Shown here: one piece after another, positions 26,901 through 35,487 of the stretch | Position numbering within the stretch: the first letter of the stretch is position 1 | Layout of the letters: every line of letters begins with the position of its first letter | Source of the DNA: Streptomyces lincolnensis | GTDB taxonomy: Bacteria > Actinomycetota > Actinomycetes > Streptomycetales > Streptomycetaceae | Assembly: GCF_021173675.1 (NCBI RefSeq) | Contig: NZ_JAIHON010000025.1 | Location: 1-64,000 of the forward strand | Length of the DNA stretch: 64,000 nucleotides | Reading direction: 5' to 3' | Notes under the pieces: model-generated | Seen by the model: only the letters and a program-made list of their open reading frames with translations | Databases searched by the model: none | What the model was told of the DNA's origin: nothing | Made by a program: the position numbers and the translations under genes

Positions 26901-27661
26901 AGGGCGGGGGTGTAGCGGGAGTTGAAGCGGATCGTGCGCAGGCGTCCGGCGAACAGTCGGCGGCTGACCTCCCGGAGCTTGCCGGTCTCCTGGTCCTCCT
27001 GCCCGAAGCCCTTCACCACGCGGACGCCGCTGACGGCCCCGTCGACCACGCCCGCGACGGCGGCGGCCTGGGCCTGCGCGTACCAGGTGGAGGGGTGCAG
27101 CTTGCCGCGGGAGCGCTTCGCGATCCACCAGATCGCCGGGCCGACGGCCAGGGCGACCAGCGTGAGCGGCACGGACAGCCACGCCATGATCACGAGGGAG
27201 ACCAGGAACAGCGCGAAGTTCCCGATGGTCATCGGGAGCATGAACAGCAGGCCCTGGATCAGCTGGAGGTCGCTGGTGGCCCGACCGACGACCTGCCCGG
27301 TGGACAGCTCGTCCTGGCGGCGGCCGTCGAGGCGGGTGATCGTCCCGAACATCTCCGTGCGCAGGTCGTGCTGGACGTCCAGGGCGAGCCGGCCGCCGTA
27401 GTAGCGGCGGACGTAGGTGAGCGCGTAGACGACGAGGGCCGCGCCGATGAGGGCTCCCGCCCAGGGGGCCATGTCGCGGCTGCCGTCGCCGATGACGTCG
27501 TCGATGATCACCTTGGTGATCAGCGGGACGACGGCCATCACGGCCATGCCGACCAGGGACGAGCCGAGCGCCAGGACGGTGTCCATGCGGTGGCGCCACG
27601 CGTATCCGGCGAGTCTGCGCGCCCAGCCCTGCCGCCGCTGCTCCCCCTGTTGCGCTGCCAC
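23924..27661 (-). CDS. Fused heterodimeric-type ABC exporter (TMD-NBD-TMD-NBD)
   Basis: 1,245 residues from the GTG at 27661, which has a strong gaaggaggg site; the longer frame upstream is not needed. Two complete type-IV exporter halves are joined in one chain. The first TMD has about six helices, then an NBD with VVGSSGSGKST, LSGGQRQRVALARA and LLVLDDATSAVD. The second TMD is followed by FVGETGAGKST, LSAGQRQLIALARA and ILLLDEATAALD. The residue after Walker B is Asp in the first NBD (LVLDDATS) and Glu in the second (LLLDEATA), and the second signature reads LSAGQ. This gives one degenerate and one consensus ATP site, as in BmrCD/TM287-288-type heterodimers. It is likely a drug or lipid exporter. 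Confidence 0.93.
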   Translation of the reverse strand: MAAQQGEQRRQGWARRLAGYAWRHRMDTVLALGSSLVGMAVMAVVPLITKVIIDDVIGDGSRDMAPWAGALIGAALVVYALTYVRRYYGGRLALDVQHDLRTEMFGTITRLDGRRQDELSTGQVVGRATSDLQLIQGLLFMLPMTIGNFALFLVSLVIMAWLSVPLTLVALAVGPAIWWIAKRSRGKLHPSTWYAQAQAAAVAGVVDGAVSGVRVVKGFGQEDQETGKLREVSRRLFAGRLRTIRFNSRYTPALQAVPALGQVAMLALGGWLAVRGHITLGTFVAFSTYLAQLVGPVRMLAMVLTVGQQARAGTERVLELIDTEPSMTDGTKELPADAPATVEFDDVSFGYDDERPVLNGLSFEIRPGETLAVVGSSGSGKSTVSLLLPRFYDVTHGAVLVGGHDVRELTLDSLRAAIGLVPEDSFLFSDTVRANIAYGHPEATQEEIERAARAAQADRFIAELPEGYDTKVGEHGLTLSGGQRQRVALARAILTDPRLLVLDDATSAVDARVEHEIHEALQHVMAGRTTLLIAHRRSTLNLADRIAVLDDGRLADIGTHDELQSRSPLYRRLLTDPDELGGVSPGHALPSCPQEDTSVRDELDAEFDAERGVTPRLWTGDRERKDLALAETPATPELLAEVDALPPATDTPDIDEARAVTPEESYGLRRLLKGFGRPLLISLGLVAVDAGMGLLLPVMIRHGIDDGVSRMALGAIWAASLLALLTVFVQWLAQIGETRMTGRTGERVLYSLRLKIFAQLQRLGLDYYERELTGRIMTRMTTDVDALSTFLQTGLVTAFVSVVTFFGIMVALLVIDLELALVVFATLPPLIIATYFFRRASVKAYELARERVALVNGDLQESVSGLRIVQAFRRERDGGARFAERSDSYRRARIRGQWLISVYFPFVQLLSSVAAAAVLVVGAGRIDDATLTTGALVAYLLYIDLFFAPVQQLSQVFDGYQQASVSLGRIQELLREPTSTKAADEPLDVLSLRGDIAFEDVHFAYGDEEEALSGIDLTVPAGQTVAFVGETGAGKSTLVKLVARFYDPTAGRVTVDGTDLRALDITSYRHRLGVVPQEAYLFQGTVRDAIAYGRPEATDAEVEAAARAVGAHEMIATLDGGYLHEVAERGRNLSAGQRQLIALARAELVDPDILLLDEATAALDLATEAQVNQAADRLASRRTTLVVAHRLTTAARADRVVLMAHGRVAEDGTHEELLARGGQYAELWRTFVGAAEPEEPVGASQ

Positions 27662-27789
27662 GCGGTGCCCTCCTTCAGACCTGATCTTCCGGAAGGCACC
27701 AACGCGGAACGAAGCGGATTTCATCCCTCCGCAACAAAACGGGGGTGAACGATCAAGAAACGGGAGGAAGGGTCAGATGGGAGGAAAGA

Positions 27790-28812
27790 TCAGATACGCA
27801 CCCGCAGGTGGTAGAACCGTGTCGTCTGTACGGCGTTCTGGTTGTCGTCGCTGACCAGGAGGACCTTGAGGCGGCCCTTCTCGTGGCCCGTGACCGCCAT
27901 GCCCTCGATGTTGTCGAGCAGTGGGTTCGGCTGGGGCTGCTTGGCGGTCGCTCCGAGTGACGGGCAGGTGACGAGGTCGGTCAGCAGGGTCTTCTTGATC
28001 AGACGTACGCCGCTCTGGCCCGTGAGGTTCTCGACGCCGCCGGTGTCCGTCGCGCGGCGCGGGTCGGCGAGGTAGAGGCGGACCGTGTTGCCGACGCCCG
28101 CGGTGAAGCCGCGCTCCAGGACGAGGAGGCGGCCGTCGGGGGTGGCCTGGACCTCGGGGACGCCGAGCCCGGCGTCGACGGGGTAGGCGTACTGGGCGCC
28201 GAGCCGGAAGGTCTTCCCGTGCCGCTGCCAGGTCTGGAAGCGGACGATGCCCGCGCTGTCGCCGGAGAGCGCGTACTCCATGGACGCCAGCAGGGTACGG
28301 CCGCCGGGGAGCAGGGTCAGCCCCTCGAAGGTGCCGTTGGAGACAGCCCGCCCCTTCGGGGCGACCTGAAGCGACGCGGGGACCGGGAGGCGGTCGAGGA
28401 TCCGGCCGTCGGCCGAGTAGCGGCGGATCGACGGCTCGGTCTCGGAGGTGACCAGGCGGGTGCCGTCCCGGTCGACGACCAGGCCCTCGGAGTCCAGCGC
28501 CGCGCCGCTCTCGTCGGCGAGCGGGACGACGGACCTCGGCGCCAGGGTCCTGGCGTCCAGGTCGAAGAGCGCGGAACGGTCGGAGAGGGCGGCGAGCGAG
28601 CCGTCCCTGTCCACCGCGAGCGCGGAGAGGTTGCCGACGAAGGTGTTCTCGTACGTCGTCTTGTCGAGCGCGTCGGAGAAGCGGTCGAGGGAGACGGACG
28701 GGGAGCAGGCGTGCCGCTGCTGCACGGCGGCACCGGCGGGCCCGGCGGCGGACAGACAGGTGGCCGCCGCCAGGGCCGCGGTGGTGGTCGCGAGTACGGT
28801 TCTCAGGCGCAT
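27790..28812 (-). CDS. Secreted phytase-like / esterase-like beta-propeller protein
   Basis: 340 residues with a Sec signal peptide (MRLRTVLATTTAALAAATCLSAAGPAGA). The mature part matches the 'esterase-like activity of phytase' family: a propeller with NLSALAVDRDGSLAALSDR, DSEGLVVDRDGTRLVTSETEPSIRRY, NGTFEGLTLLPGGRTLLASMEY, DNIEGMAVTG and LLVSDDNQN. Members are exported, Ca2+-dependent-looking phosphoesterase-like propellers, and actual substrates are rarely known. It follows the beta-lactamase-fold gene by 53 bp on the same strand and may be co-transcribed with it. ATG at 28812 or the in-frame GTG 9 bp upstream are both possible starts. Confidence 0.87.
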   Translation of the reverse strand: MRLRTVLATTTAALAAATCLSAAGPAGAAVQQRHACSPSVSLDRFSDALDKTTYENTFVGNLSALAVDRDGSLAALSDRSALFDLDARTLAPRSVVPLADESGAALDSEGLVVDRDGTRLVTSETEPSIRRYSADGRILDRLPVPASLQVAPKGRAVSNGTFEGLTLLPGGRTLLASMEYALSGDSAGIVRFQTWQRHGKTFRLGAQYAYPVDAGLGVPEVQATPDGRLLVLERGFTAGVGNTVRLYLADPRRATDTGGVENLTGQSGVRLIKKTLLTDLVTCPSLGATAKQPQPNPLLDNIEGMAVTGHEKGRLKVLLVSDDNQNAVQTTRFYHLRVRI

Positions 28813-28865
28813 GGGCGCCACCGTAGGACCGGCCGGTGAAGGACGGGAGACCGTCTCGTGAAGCG

Positions 28866-29708
28866 TCAGCTCGCGGCGAGGTCCTTGTGGATGACCTTGG
28901 AGACGCCCTGGATGGTCGTTTTGCCGTACTCCATGGTGCTGTTGCCGTGGGTGAGCACCGTGATCATGTAGTCGTGGCCGCGGCCCTTGAAGGCGCCGAT
29001 GCTGTGGACGCGCCAGCCGTTGGAGGCCCGGGACAGCCAGCCGTTCTTGAGGGCGACGGTGACGCCGGAGGGCACTCCGTACGGCGTCCCCCAGCGCTGC
29101 GAGGAGACGACCTGGCTCATCAGCTTCAGGATGTACGCGCGGGCGTTGTCGCTGAGGACCGCGTTCTTGGCGGTGATCAGCTTGAGCAGCTTCTGCTCGT
29201 CGGTGACGGTGATCTGGGTCAGTCCCCAGTAGCCGTTCGCGCCGGGCTTGGTCTGGGTCATGCCGGCCGCGGTGAGGAAGCCCTTGATCTTCGTCATCCC
29301 CAGCTGCTTCCAGAGCTTGCTGGTGGCCGCGTTGTCCGACTTGGTGATCATGGCCTTGGCGAGCGAGGCCTCGGTGTCGGTCAGGTACCGGTTGTGCTTC
29401 TTCGCGTCCCACAGCAGCGCGGCGAGGACGGTGACCTTGACGACGCTCGCGGAGTCGAAGGCGGTGGACGCCCGGAGCGAGCAGGTGGTGTTGGTGCTGC
29501 GGTCGTAGAGGCCGACCGCGATCGTGCCCTTGCGGTTCGCGAGGGCCGCGGTGATGTCCTTCTTGAGCTTGGCCGCGAGGCCCGCCTTGGCGGACGTGCA
29601 GCTGACGGCCGGTGCGGCGGCGGCCTGGGCGGGCGTGGCGGCGACGACACACGCGATGAGCGCGCCCCCGGCGACCCATCTCGCACGTCTGGATATCCCG
29701 TTGGTCAT
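28866..29708 (-). CDS. Secreted class A beta-lactamase-fold serine hydrolase
   Basis: 280 residues with signal peptide (RRARWVAGGALIACVVAATPAQA). It has the penicilloyl-serine-transferase core: Ser88-Val-Val-Lys91 (SxxK), Ser124-Asp-Asn126 (SDN) and, in place of KTG, a KNG triad in VALKNGW. The omega-loop Glu of true class A lactamases is not recognisable at the expected place. Proteins of this 'beta-lactamase-related' group in Streptomyces are often D,D-peptidase- or esterase-like rather than antibiotic-hydrolysing. The mature chain is exported, and an A/P-rich tether is absent. Resistance should not be assumed from the family name. Confidence 0.85.
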   Translation of the reverse strand: MTNGISRRARWVAGGALIACVVAATPAQAAAAPAVSCTSAKAGLAAKLKKDITAALANRKGTIAVGLYDRSTNTTCSLRASTAFDSASVVKVTVLAALLWDAKKHNRYLTDTEASLAKAMITKSDNAATSKLWKQLGMTKIKGFLTAAGMTQTKPGANGYWGLTQITVTDEQKLLKLITAKNAVLSDNARAYILKLMSQVVSSQRWGTPYGVPSGVTVALKNGWLSRASNGWRVHSIGAFKGRGHDYMITVLTHGNSTMEYGKTTIQGVSKVIHKDLAAS

Positions 29709-29852
29709 GCACCAGTTGACCCACGGGCACGGGGGAACGGTTGTAGGGACGGGGAAAACTTGTGCGAGCCGTTACTTCCGCCCGGACTTATTCACAGGAG
29801 GTCACCAGGTACGTCACAGCGCACACCCACCTGGGCTCCGCAGGATGCGCGG

Positions 29853-32057
29853 GTGACATCAGCCACCGATCCCCACCCCCACACGACCGTGACTCCCTCT
29901 CCGCCCCCGCCGGTCCCGCCCGCCGCTCCCCCGGACAAGGCGCCCCGCTGGTCGCTGCCCGCGCTGCTGGCGATCCTGGCGCTGGCCGCGGTCCTGTACT
30001 CCTGGAACCTGTCCGGGTCGAGCCTCAACAGCTTCTACAGCTCCGCGATCTACAGCGGTACGCAGAGCTGGAAGGCGTGGTTCTTCGGGTCGTTGGACGC
30101 GGGGAACTTCCTCACGGTCGACAAGCCGCCGTTCGCGCTGATGGTCATGGGGCTGTCGTGCCGCGTGTTCGGCTTCGGCACCTGGCAGATGATGCTGCCC
30201 GAGGTCGCGGCGGCGCTCGGCACGATCTGGATCCTGCACTCCTCCGTGAAGCGGGTGTTCGGGCACGCGGCGGCCGCGATCGCCGCGCTCGTCCTCGCGC
30301 TCACCCCGATCACGGTCGCGATCAACCGGGACAACAACCCCGACACGATCCTGGTGTTCCTGATGGTCGCCGGCGCGGCCCTCGCCCTGCGCGCCACGCA
30401 CAACGACCGGCTGCTGCCCCTCATCGGCTCCGCGGTCTGCTTCGGGCTCGCCTTCAACACGAAGATGCTCCAGGGCTACATCGCCCTGCCCGCCGCCTTC
30501 GCCGTGTACGTCTACGCATCGCGGCTCGACCGGCGGAAGAAGGCCGTCAACCTGGCCCTGGCCGCCCTCGCGCTGGCCGTCGCCAGCTTCTGGTGGGCGA
30601 CGGCCGTGTCCCTGGTCCCCGCGGACGACCGCCCCTACATCGGCGGTTCGACCGACGGCTCCGCCTGGAACCTGATCATGGGCTACAACGGCCTGGGCCG
30701 GGTGCTGGGCGGCGAGGGCAACGGCGGGGGCGGTGGAGGCGGAGGTGGAGGCGGGGGGACCTTCGCGGGTACCGCCGGCCTCGGCCGGATGTTCAACGAC
30801 GTCCTCGGCGGCCAGATCTCCTGGCTGATCCCCTTCGCGGGCCTCGCGCTCGTCGCCGGCCTGGTGCTGTGCGGGCGGGCCCCGCGCACCGACCGGACGC
30901 GGGCCGCGCTAGTGCTGTGGGGCGGCTGGCTGGTGCTGCACTACCTGACCTTCGCCCTGGCCGAGGGCACCATGCACCCGTACTACACGACCGCGCTCGC
31001 CCCGGGCATCGCGGCGCTGTGCGGGGGCGGCGGCGTGCTGCTGTGGCGCGCCTTCCGCTCCGGCGACGCCCGCTGGTCGTGGGTGCTGCCGGCCGGGCTC
31101 GCGGTCACGGGTGTCTGGGCGGTCGTGCTGCTGCGCCGGGCGAGCGACTGGAACACCTGGCTGTGGCCGACGGTGGCCGTGGTCATGGTCCTGGCGATGG
31201 TCGGGCTGTTCGCCTTCCGCGCCGCGGACTCCGGCACCCGGGCGCGGCTGCTCGCCGCGTCCGTCGTCGCGGCGGTCGTGGCGGCGCTCGCGGGTCCGAC
31301 GGCGTACGCCGCGTCCCCGGCCTTCGCCTCCTCCACGGGCGGGGGCATGGGAGGCACCAACCCGACGGCGGGCCCGTCGACCGGTGGCGGCATGGGCGGT
31401 CCCGGCGGTGGCGGCATGGGCGGTGGCGGCCGGGGCGGCTTCGGCGCCCGGCAGGGCGGCACCCAGGAGGGCGGCCCGGCGAACGGGCAGTTCCCGGGCG
31501 GCGGCCAGACCGGCGGGGAGCTCCCCGGCACCGGCGAGGGGCGGATGACGCCCGGCGGCGGCAACGGCGAACTCCCGCAGGGCGGCGCGCCCGGCGGCGG
31601 TAGCGGTCTGGGCCGTGGCGGCGGTATGGGCCGTGGCGGCGGTATGGGCGGCACCGTCGACAGCGCGCTGATCGCCTACCTGGAGAAGCACCAGGACGGC
31701 GCCACCTGGCTGCTCGCGGTGTCCAACTCCCAGAGCGCCGGCCAACTGATCCTCAGCACCCACAAGCCCGTCATCTCCATGTGGGGCTTCACCGGCTCCG
31801 ACAAGGCGATGACGCTCGCCAAGCTCAAGGAGCTGGTGAAGAAGGGCGAACTGCACTACATCCAGCTCGGCGGTGGCGGCATGGGCGGAATGGGTGGCAA
31901 CAGCGGCCTCAACCAGGAGATCACCGCCTGGGTACAGAAGAACGGCACGGCGGTGAAGGAGAGCGACTACAGCACGGGCAAGAGCTCGGCCTCGGAGACC
32001 TCCTCGTCGACCGGTACCTCGACGATCTACCGCCTGGACGCGTCGGACGTCGGCTGA
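29853..32057 (+). CDS. GT39/ArnT-like polyprenyl-phosphate glycosyltransferase, membrane bound
   Basis: 734 residues from the GTG at 29853. It has a P-rich N-terminus and then about 11-13 membrane helices. The first loop contains the GT-C signature FLTVDKPPFALMV, with the catalytic Asp of PMT/ArnT enzymes, and INRDNNPDTILVF follows. A cytosolic or extracellular loop holds a run of glycines (EGNGGGGGG... at ~290). The last ~240 residues are a Gly/Met-rich low-complexity segment (GGGMGG repeats) followed by a folded C-terminal domain (IAYLEKHQDGATWLLAVSNSQSAGQLIL ... YIQLGGGGMGG). This layout matches YkcA/YkcB-type mannosyl- or glucosyl-transferases that modify surface glycopolymers from lipid-linked sugar. 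It ends in a strong hairpin terminator. Confidence 0.9.
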   Translation: MTSATDPHPHTTVTPSPPPPVPPAAPPDKAPRWSLPALLAILALAAVLYSWNLSGSSLNSFYSSAIYSGTQSWKAWFFGSLDAGNFLTVDKPPFALMVMGLSCRVFGFGTWQMMLPEVAAALGTIWILHSSVKRVFGHAAAAIAALVLALTPITVAINRDNNPDTILVFLMVAGAALALRATHNDRLLPLIGSAVCFGLAFNTKMLQGYIALPAAFAVYVYASRLDRRKKAVNLALAALALAVASFWWATAVSLVPADDRPYIGGSTDGSAWNLIMGYNGLGRVLGGEGNGGGGGGGGGGGGTFAGTAGLGRMFNDVLGGQISWLIPFAGLALVAGLVLCGRAPRTDRTRAALVLWGGWLVLHYLTFALAEGTMHPYYTTALAPGIAALCGGGGVLLWRAFRSGDARWSWVLPAGLAVTGVWAVVLLRRASDWNTWLWPTVAVVMVLAMVGLFAFRAADSGTRARLLAASVVAAVVAALAGPTAYAASPAFASSTGGGMGGTNPTAGPSTGGGMGGPGGGGMGGGGRGGFGARQGGTQEGGPANGQFPGGGQTGGELPGTGEGRMTPGGGNGELPQGGAPGGGSGLGRGGGMGRGGGMGGTVDSALIAYLEKHQDGATWLLAVSNSQSAGQLILSTHKPVISMWGFTGSDKAMTLAKLKELVKKGELHYIQLGGGGMGGMGGNSGLNQEITAWVQKNGTAVKESDYSTGKSSASETSSSTGTSTIYRLDASDVG

Positions 32058-32108
32058 CGCCGGACAGATCCACCCGGCCGATCCGCACGACGGCCCCTGA
32101 GTGGCCCG

Positions 32109-32141
32109 ACGGCCCCTGACCTTCCGGTCAGGGGCCGTTTC
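32109..32141 (+). terminator. Rho-independent-like terminator after the GT39 gene
   Basis: A perfect 13-bp stem, acggcccctgacc / ggtcaggggccgt, around a ttcc loop with three T's in the tail. It is 51 bp after the glycosyltransferase stop. Confidence 0.85.
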
Positions 32142-32284
32142 CGCGCGTCAACTCGCGTAGACAAAGGCCGATATGCCGTTTCAGGTCACCCAATGGACAC
32201 GCACCGTCCATTTACACCGCCGCATGTCCATGTCACGCTCCCATCTGCCGCCTCCGTTCAACCCGCGTAGATGGGACAACCTTT

Positions 32285-33088
32285 ATGCTGGCGACACGCA
32301 TACGCAGCTGGAAGCCGGTGGCGTTCACCACCGCCGCCGTGCTGGTCGGACTCGCCGCCCCGGTCGTGACCACGACCCCGGCAGCGGCCACGACGACCGC
32401 GTACGACGCGACGTACTACAAGAACGCGATCGGCAAGACCGGTACGAGCCTGAAGTCCTCGCTGCACACCATCATCACCCCGCAGACGAAGCTGTCGTAC
32501 TCGGCCGTCTGGGACGCGCTCAAGGTCACCGACCAGGACCCGAACAACAGCAACAACGTGAAGCTGCTCTACTCGGGCATCTCCCGCAGCAAGACGCTGA
32601 ACGGCGGCAACACCGGCAACTGGAACCGCGAGCACGTGTGGGCCCAGTCCCACGGCGACTTCGGCACCTCGGCCGGCCCCGGCACCGACCTGCACCACCT
32701 CCGCCCCGAGGACGTCCAGGTCAACTCCATCCGCGGCAACAAGGACTTCGACAACGGCGGCAGCAGCTTCACCAACTCCGGCGGCAGCCTCACCGACTCC
32801 AACTCCTTCGAGCCCCGCGACGCCGTCAAGGGCGACGTGGCCCGCATGATCCTCTACATGGCCGTCCGCTACGAGGGCGACGACAGCTGGCCCGATCTGG
32901 AGCCCAACGACGCCGTCACCAACAGCAGCGTCCCCCTCCACGGCCGCCTCTCCGTCCTCAAGCAGTGGAACGTCGAGGACCCCCCGGACGCCTTCGAGGA
33001 GCGCCGCCAGAACCTCATCTACTCCAACTACCAGGGCAACCGAAACCCGTTCATCGACCACCCGGAGTGGGTCGAGGCGATCTGGTAG
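32285..33088 (+). CDS. Secreted endonuclease I (EndA/NucM family)
   Basis: 267 residues. A signal peptide (RIRSWKPVAFTTAAVLVGLAAPVV, cleavage near AAA) precedes the endonuclease I fold. The catalytic segment is NREHVWAQSHGDFG, with the ββα-metal His, then GTDLHHLRPEDVQVNSIRGNKDF, and C-terminally NLIYSNYQGNRNPFIDHPEWV. These are the Mg2+-binding residues of the NucM/EndA group of non-specific extracellular DNases. In Streptomyces they degrade DNA for phosphate or during programmed cell death. The ATG at 32285 has only a weak site. It is flanked by terminators on both sides and so is monocistronic. It is one of three exported or membrane-anchored nucleases in the window. Confidence 0.93.
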   Translation: MLATRIRSWKPVAFTTAAVLVGLAAPVVTTTPAAATTTAYDATYYKNAIGKTGTSLKSSLHTIITPQTKLSYSAVWDALKVTDQDPNNSNNVKLLYSGISRSKTLNGGNTGNWNREHVWAQSHGDFGTSAGPGTDLHHLRPEDVQVNSIRGNKDFDNGGSSFTNSGGSLTDSNSFEPRDAVKGDVARMILYMAVRYEGDDSWPDLEPNDAVTNSSVPLHGRLSVLKQWNVEDPPDAFEERRQNLIYSNYQGNRNPFIDHPEWVEAIW

Positions 33089-33095
33089 GCGGTTC

Positions 33096-33130
33096 GGCCC
33101 GCCGTGCGATTCCTGCCTGCACGGCGGGCC
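33096..33130. terminator. Hairpin terminator between convergent EndA and KAP genes
   Basis: A perfect 12-bp stem, ggcccgccgtgc (33096-33107) / gcacggcgggcc (33119-33130), with an 11-base loop. It sits 7 bp after the endonuclease stop and 13 bp before the end of the KAP NTPase gene. Confidence 0.8.
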
Positions 33131-33143
33131 GCCCCTGACGTAC

Positions 33144-35321
33144 TCAGGGCGTCGGCACGAGGCTTCCCACGTCCCCTCTGATGGAGGCCAGGGCGGCCAT
33201 CGTGATGCCGCCGTCCACCCGAAGCGCATCCAAGGCCTCCGCCACCGTTTCGGCGACGCGCACCGACGTGCCCGCGTCCCGTTCCCGCTGCCATGACGCG
33301 TTGGTCCTGGGAACACCGAAGTACGCGCAGATCGTGGCCAGGCACGACAGATACACGGCGGCGTCCTCGGACTGGGAGTACTCCCCCACCAGGTGAATCC
33401 GGATGCGCTGGACGACCTCCTCGATGGCGGCGACCAGGGCCGCCGCGTCCCCTGCCTCCCGCATGGCCGGCAGGGCCTCGAAGAACGGGGGCGCGACCGG
33501 CTGCTGTTCCCGTCTCATCGTGGCGGCCAGAGCCTCGCAGATGAGTCGTGCCTGTCGGCTCACCTGAATTCTGACCACCCGGTCCACCGGTACCGCCGAG
33601 CCGCTCTCCTTGCGCACCCGCACACACTCCCGCGCCACCCGGATGAGGTCACGCGGCACCCCGCCGCTCATCGCGTGGCAGAACAGGGCTAGCGGATCGG
33701 GAAATCCCACCACCCGGCTCTTCAGCAGATTCTTCGACTCCTCAGCGGTGAACCTCTGCACGGGGATGATGGAGTCGAAGGAGGAGTCGAAGACGTCTCG
33801 CACGGGAACGCCCCGCAACGAGAAGTTGTGCAGGGCGTCCTCCGACACCGAGACCAGGAAATGCACCCCTTGAATATGGAGGAGATCCTTGATGCTGTTG
33901 ACGAAGGCCACAGCATCTTCGCCGTCCTCCATCTTGTCCAGTTCGTCCAGGGCGACGATGATCTGCCGGGGCGAGGTGCGAATGAAACTGCTGACGAAGT
34001 TCTTGAACTTAAGGACCAGTTCCGGATGCGTCAACTCACGCTCGGCCAGCTCCAGTTGGTCGTGGTCCTCCATGGTGAACAGTTTGACCGCGAAGGAGTT
34101 CTTCGAAAGGCGCTGGTGCGTGGCGGAGTAGTCGAGGGCCCGTAGCGCGTCCGCCGCCAGAGAGATGTCCCGTTCCACGTAGCGGGGCCCCATGAACTCA
34201 CGGATCGCACGGCGGACGGCCGGGCTGGACAGGGCGGCGACAACCGCTATGCCCAGCCCGGCGAACACGAGCAGGAGCCCGGGAATATCGGTGAGCTTGA
34301 CGGGGGACGAGTCCGTCGTGCGGCCGTAGGAAATGAGGATCACGCCCACCAGCACGAACACCGGACCAATTGCGAGCCGGACCACATCGATCGGGTGACG
34401 GATCAATCGGTTCTGCTGCTCCAGGTATGCCATTCCCTCACGGTTCGACTTGAGGATGGCGTCCGCGACCTCACGGAACAACACGCGGAAGAATTCCGGT
34501 GCCTCGTAGTGCACCGGCACCGGCATGTAGACACTGATGTAGTTCTCGGGATTCCAGTTCTGCACGGACTGCATGAGCGTGGTCTTTCCCACGCCACGAG
34601 TGCCGCTGATGCCGATCGCCGACGCGCGGTGCTCCTCGATGAAGTCGTAGATCTCCCGCGCCGACTTCGACGGTACGACGTTCACCGACTCCAGTTCCAC
34701 GAGATTGGGCGCGTCCTTGCTGTCCAGGACGGCCAATTCGCCCTTGCTCTGCTCCCAGCGCTCGTTCAGCACCGTCGACAGGAGTGACTCTGCCTCGGAC
34801 CTCAGCGCCAGGAAGAACCGGTCCTCCGTACCCGTCAAGTGCAGCTTGGCGCGGGCGGAGGCGACACGTGTCGGCCGCCGCCAAGCCCACAGCGCCAGGG
34901 TCATGACCACCGCCATGAGAAGCGCGCCGGCACTGAACGACAGGTTCTGGTGGTCACGGACGGGCAGGTAGTCCTGCCCCTTGGCCACCGCGACCCCGTA
35001 CGCGGCCGCGGCGAACCAGGTCAGCAGGCAGACGAGGATGGGCGCGATGGTCAGCCGGTTCCTCGCGCGCCGGCGCCGTCTTGTCGTCCACCGTTCGGCG
35101 TTCGCCGCGAGCCAGGCACGATGCTGTTCGGCGAGCGCGTTCACCGACAGACGGGCGCGCGCGTCTTCCCGGACCGAATCGTCCAGCACAAGGTCACCAG
35201 GCGGGTTGTCGAGCAACTCTGCGGCTTCCGCCACAGCACGTTCGAGAAGGCCCCCCTCGCGGGCCGTCACCCGCTCCTGGTCTTCCTCGTGCATCATCAC
35301 AAGAACCCGACTGTCGTCCAT
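33144..35321 (-). CDS. KAP-type P-loop NTPase with embedded membrane helices
   Basis: 725 residues from the ATG at 35321 (gggagg upstream). Two N-terminal membrane helices (LTIAPILVCLLTWFAAAAYG; ALLMAVVMTLALWAW) precede a P-loop domain with Walker A GTRGVGKTT at about 240. Two more helices follow (VVRLAIGPVFVLVGVILI; LLLVFAGLGIAVVAAL), inserted between Walker A and the Walker B IIVALDELDKMED at about 450. A membrane insertion inside the NTPase domain is the hallmark of the KAP family of STAND-related NTPases. The C-terminal third is helical with RVARECVRVRKES. KAP proteins occur in phage-defence and membrane-signalling systems, but no partner is visible here. It lies next to a GntR/VapC-like islet whose flanking repeat suggests recent insertions around it. 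Confidence 0.85.
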   Translation of the reverse strand: MDDSRVLVMMHEEDQERVTAREGGLLERAVAEAAELLDNPPGDLVLDDSVREDARARLSVNALAEQHRAWLAANAERWTTRRRRRARNRLTIAPILVCLLTWFAAAAYGVAVAKGQDYLPVRDHQNLSFSAGALLMAVVMTLALWAWRRPTRVASARAKLHLTGTEDRFFLALRSEAESLLSTVLNERWEQSKGELAVLDSKDAPNLVELESVNVVPSKSAREIYDFIEEHRASAIGISGTRGVGKTTLMQSVQNWNPENYISVYMPVPVHYEAPEFFRVLFREVADAILKSNREGMAYLEQQNRLIRHPIDVVRLAIGPVFVLVGVILISYGRTTDSSPVKLTDIPGLLLVFAGLGIAVVAALSSPAVRRAIREFMGPRYVERDISLAADALRALDYSATHQRLSKNSFAVKLFTMEDHDQLELAERELTHPELVLKFKNFVSSFIRTSPRQIIVALDELDKMEDGEDAVAFVNSIKDLLHIQGVHFLVSVSEDALHNFSLRGVPVRDVFDSSFDSIIPVQRFTAEESKNLLKSRVVGFPDPLALFCHAMSGGVPRDLIRVARECVRVRKESGSAVPVDRVVRIQVSRQARLICEALAATMRREQQPVAPPFFEALPAMREAGDAAALVAAIEEVVQRIRIHLVGEYSQSEDAAVYLSCLATICAYFGVPRTNASWQRERDAGTSVRVAETVAEALDALRVDGGITMAALASIRGDVGSLVPTP

Positions 35322-35417
35322 CTGGCCTCCCGAAGCCGGTGCCGGAGCGCGGGGAGGCAGATCCTCGCACGGTTGCACTGCACACAAGGGCCGAGTCGAA
35401 TTTTTGCCACGTTCTGA

Positions 35418-35459
35418 TCAATCCAGGTACGTCGGCGCGAACATGCGCAGCACCGCCGG
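35418..35459 (-). pseudogene. Orphan copy of the TPP-enzyme gene 3' end (direct repeat, left copy)
   Basis: On the minus strand bases 35459-35418 read PAVLRMFAPTYLD-stop, matching the real C-terminus PAVLRMFAPTHLS-stop of the TPP enzyme 2.3 kb away. Bases 35424-35459 match 37716-37751 at 34 of 36 positions, and the stop codon is preserved at the same place. This is the fragment expected when an element inserts into a gene's 3' end and rebuilds it with its own copy. Confidence 0.85.
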
Positions 35460-35487
35460 GCGCTACCCGAAGTACGGTCGGAGCAAC

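Noticed and set aside
23684..27748. A 1,354-codon plus-strand reading frame opposite the fused ABC exporter
   Set aside because: Low-complexity translation typical of GC-rich antisense frames; the exporter on the other strand has both Walker motifs and signatures.
29853..32057. Gly-rich runs in the GT39 gene as a possible repeat element
   Set aside because: They are in-frame GGC/GGT codons of a low-complexity protein segment, not independent DNA repeats.
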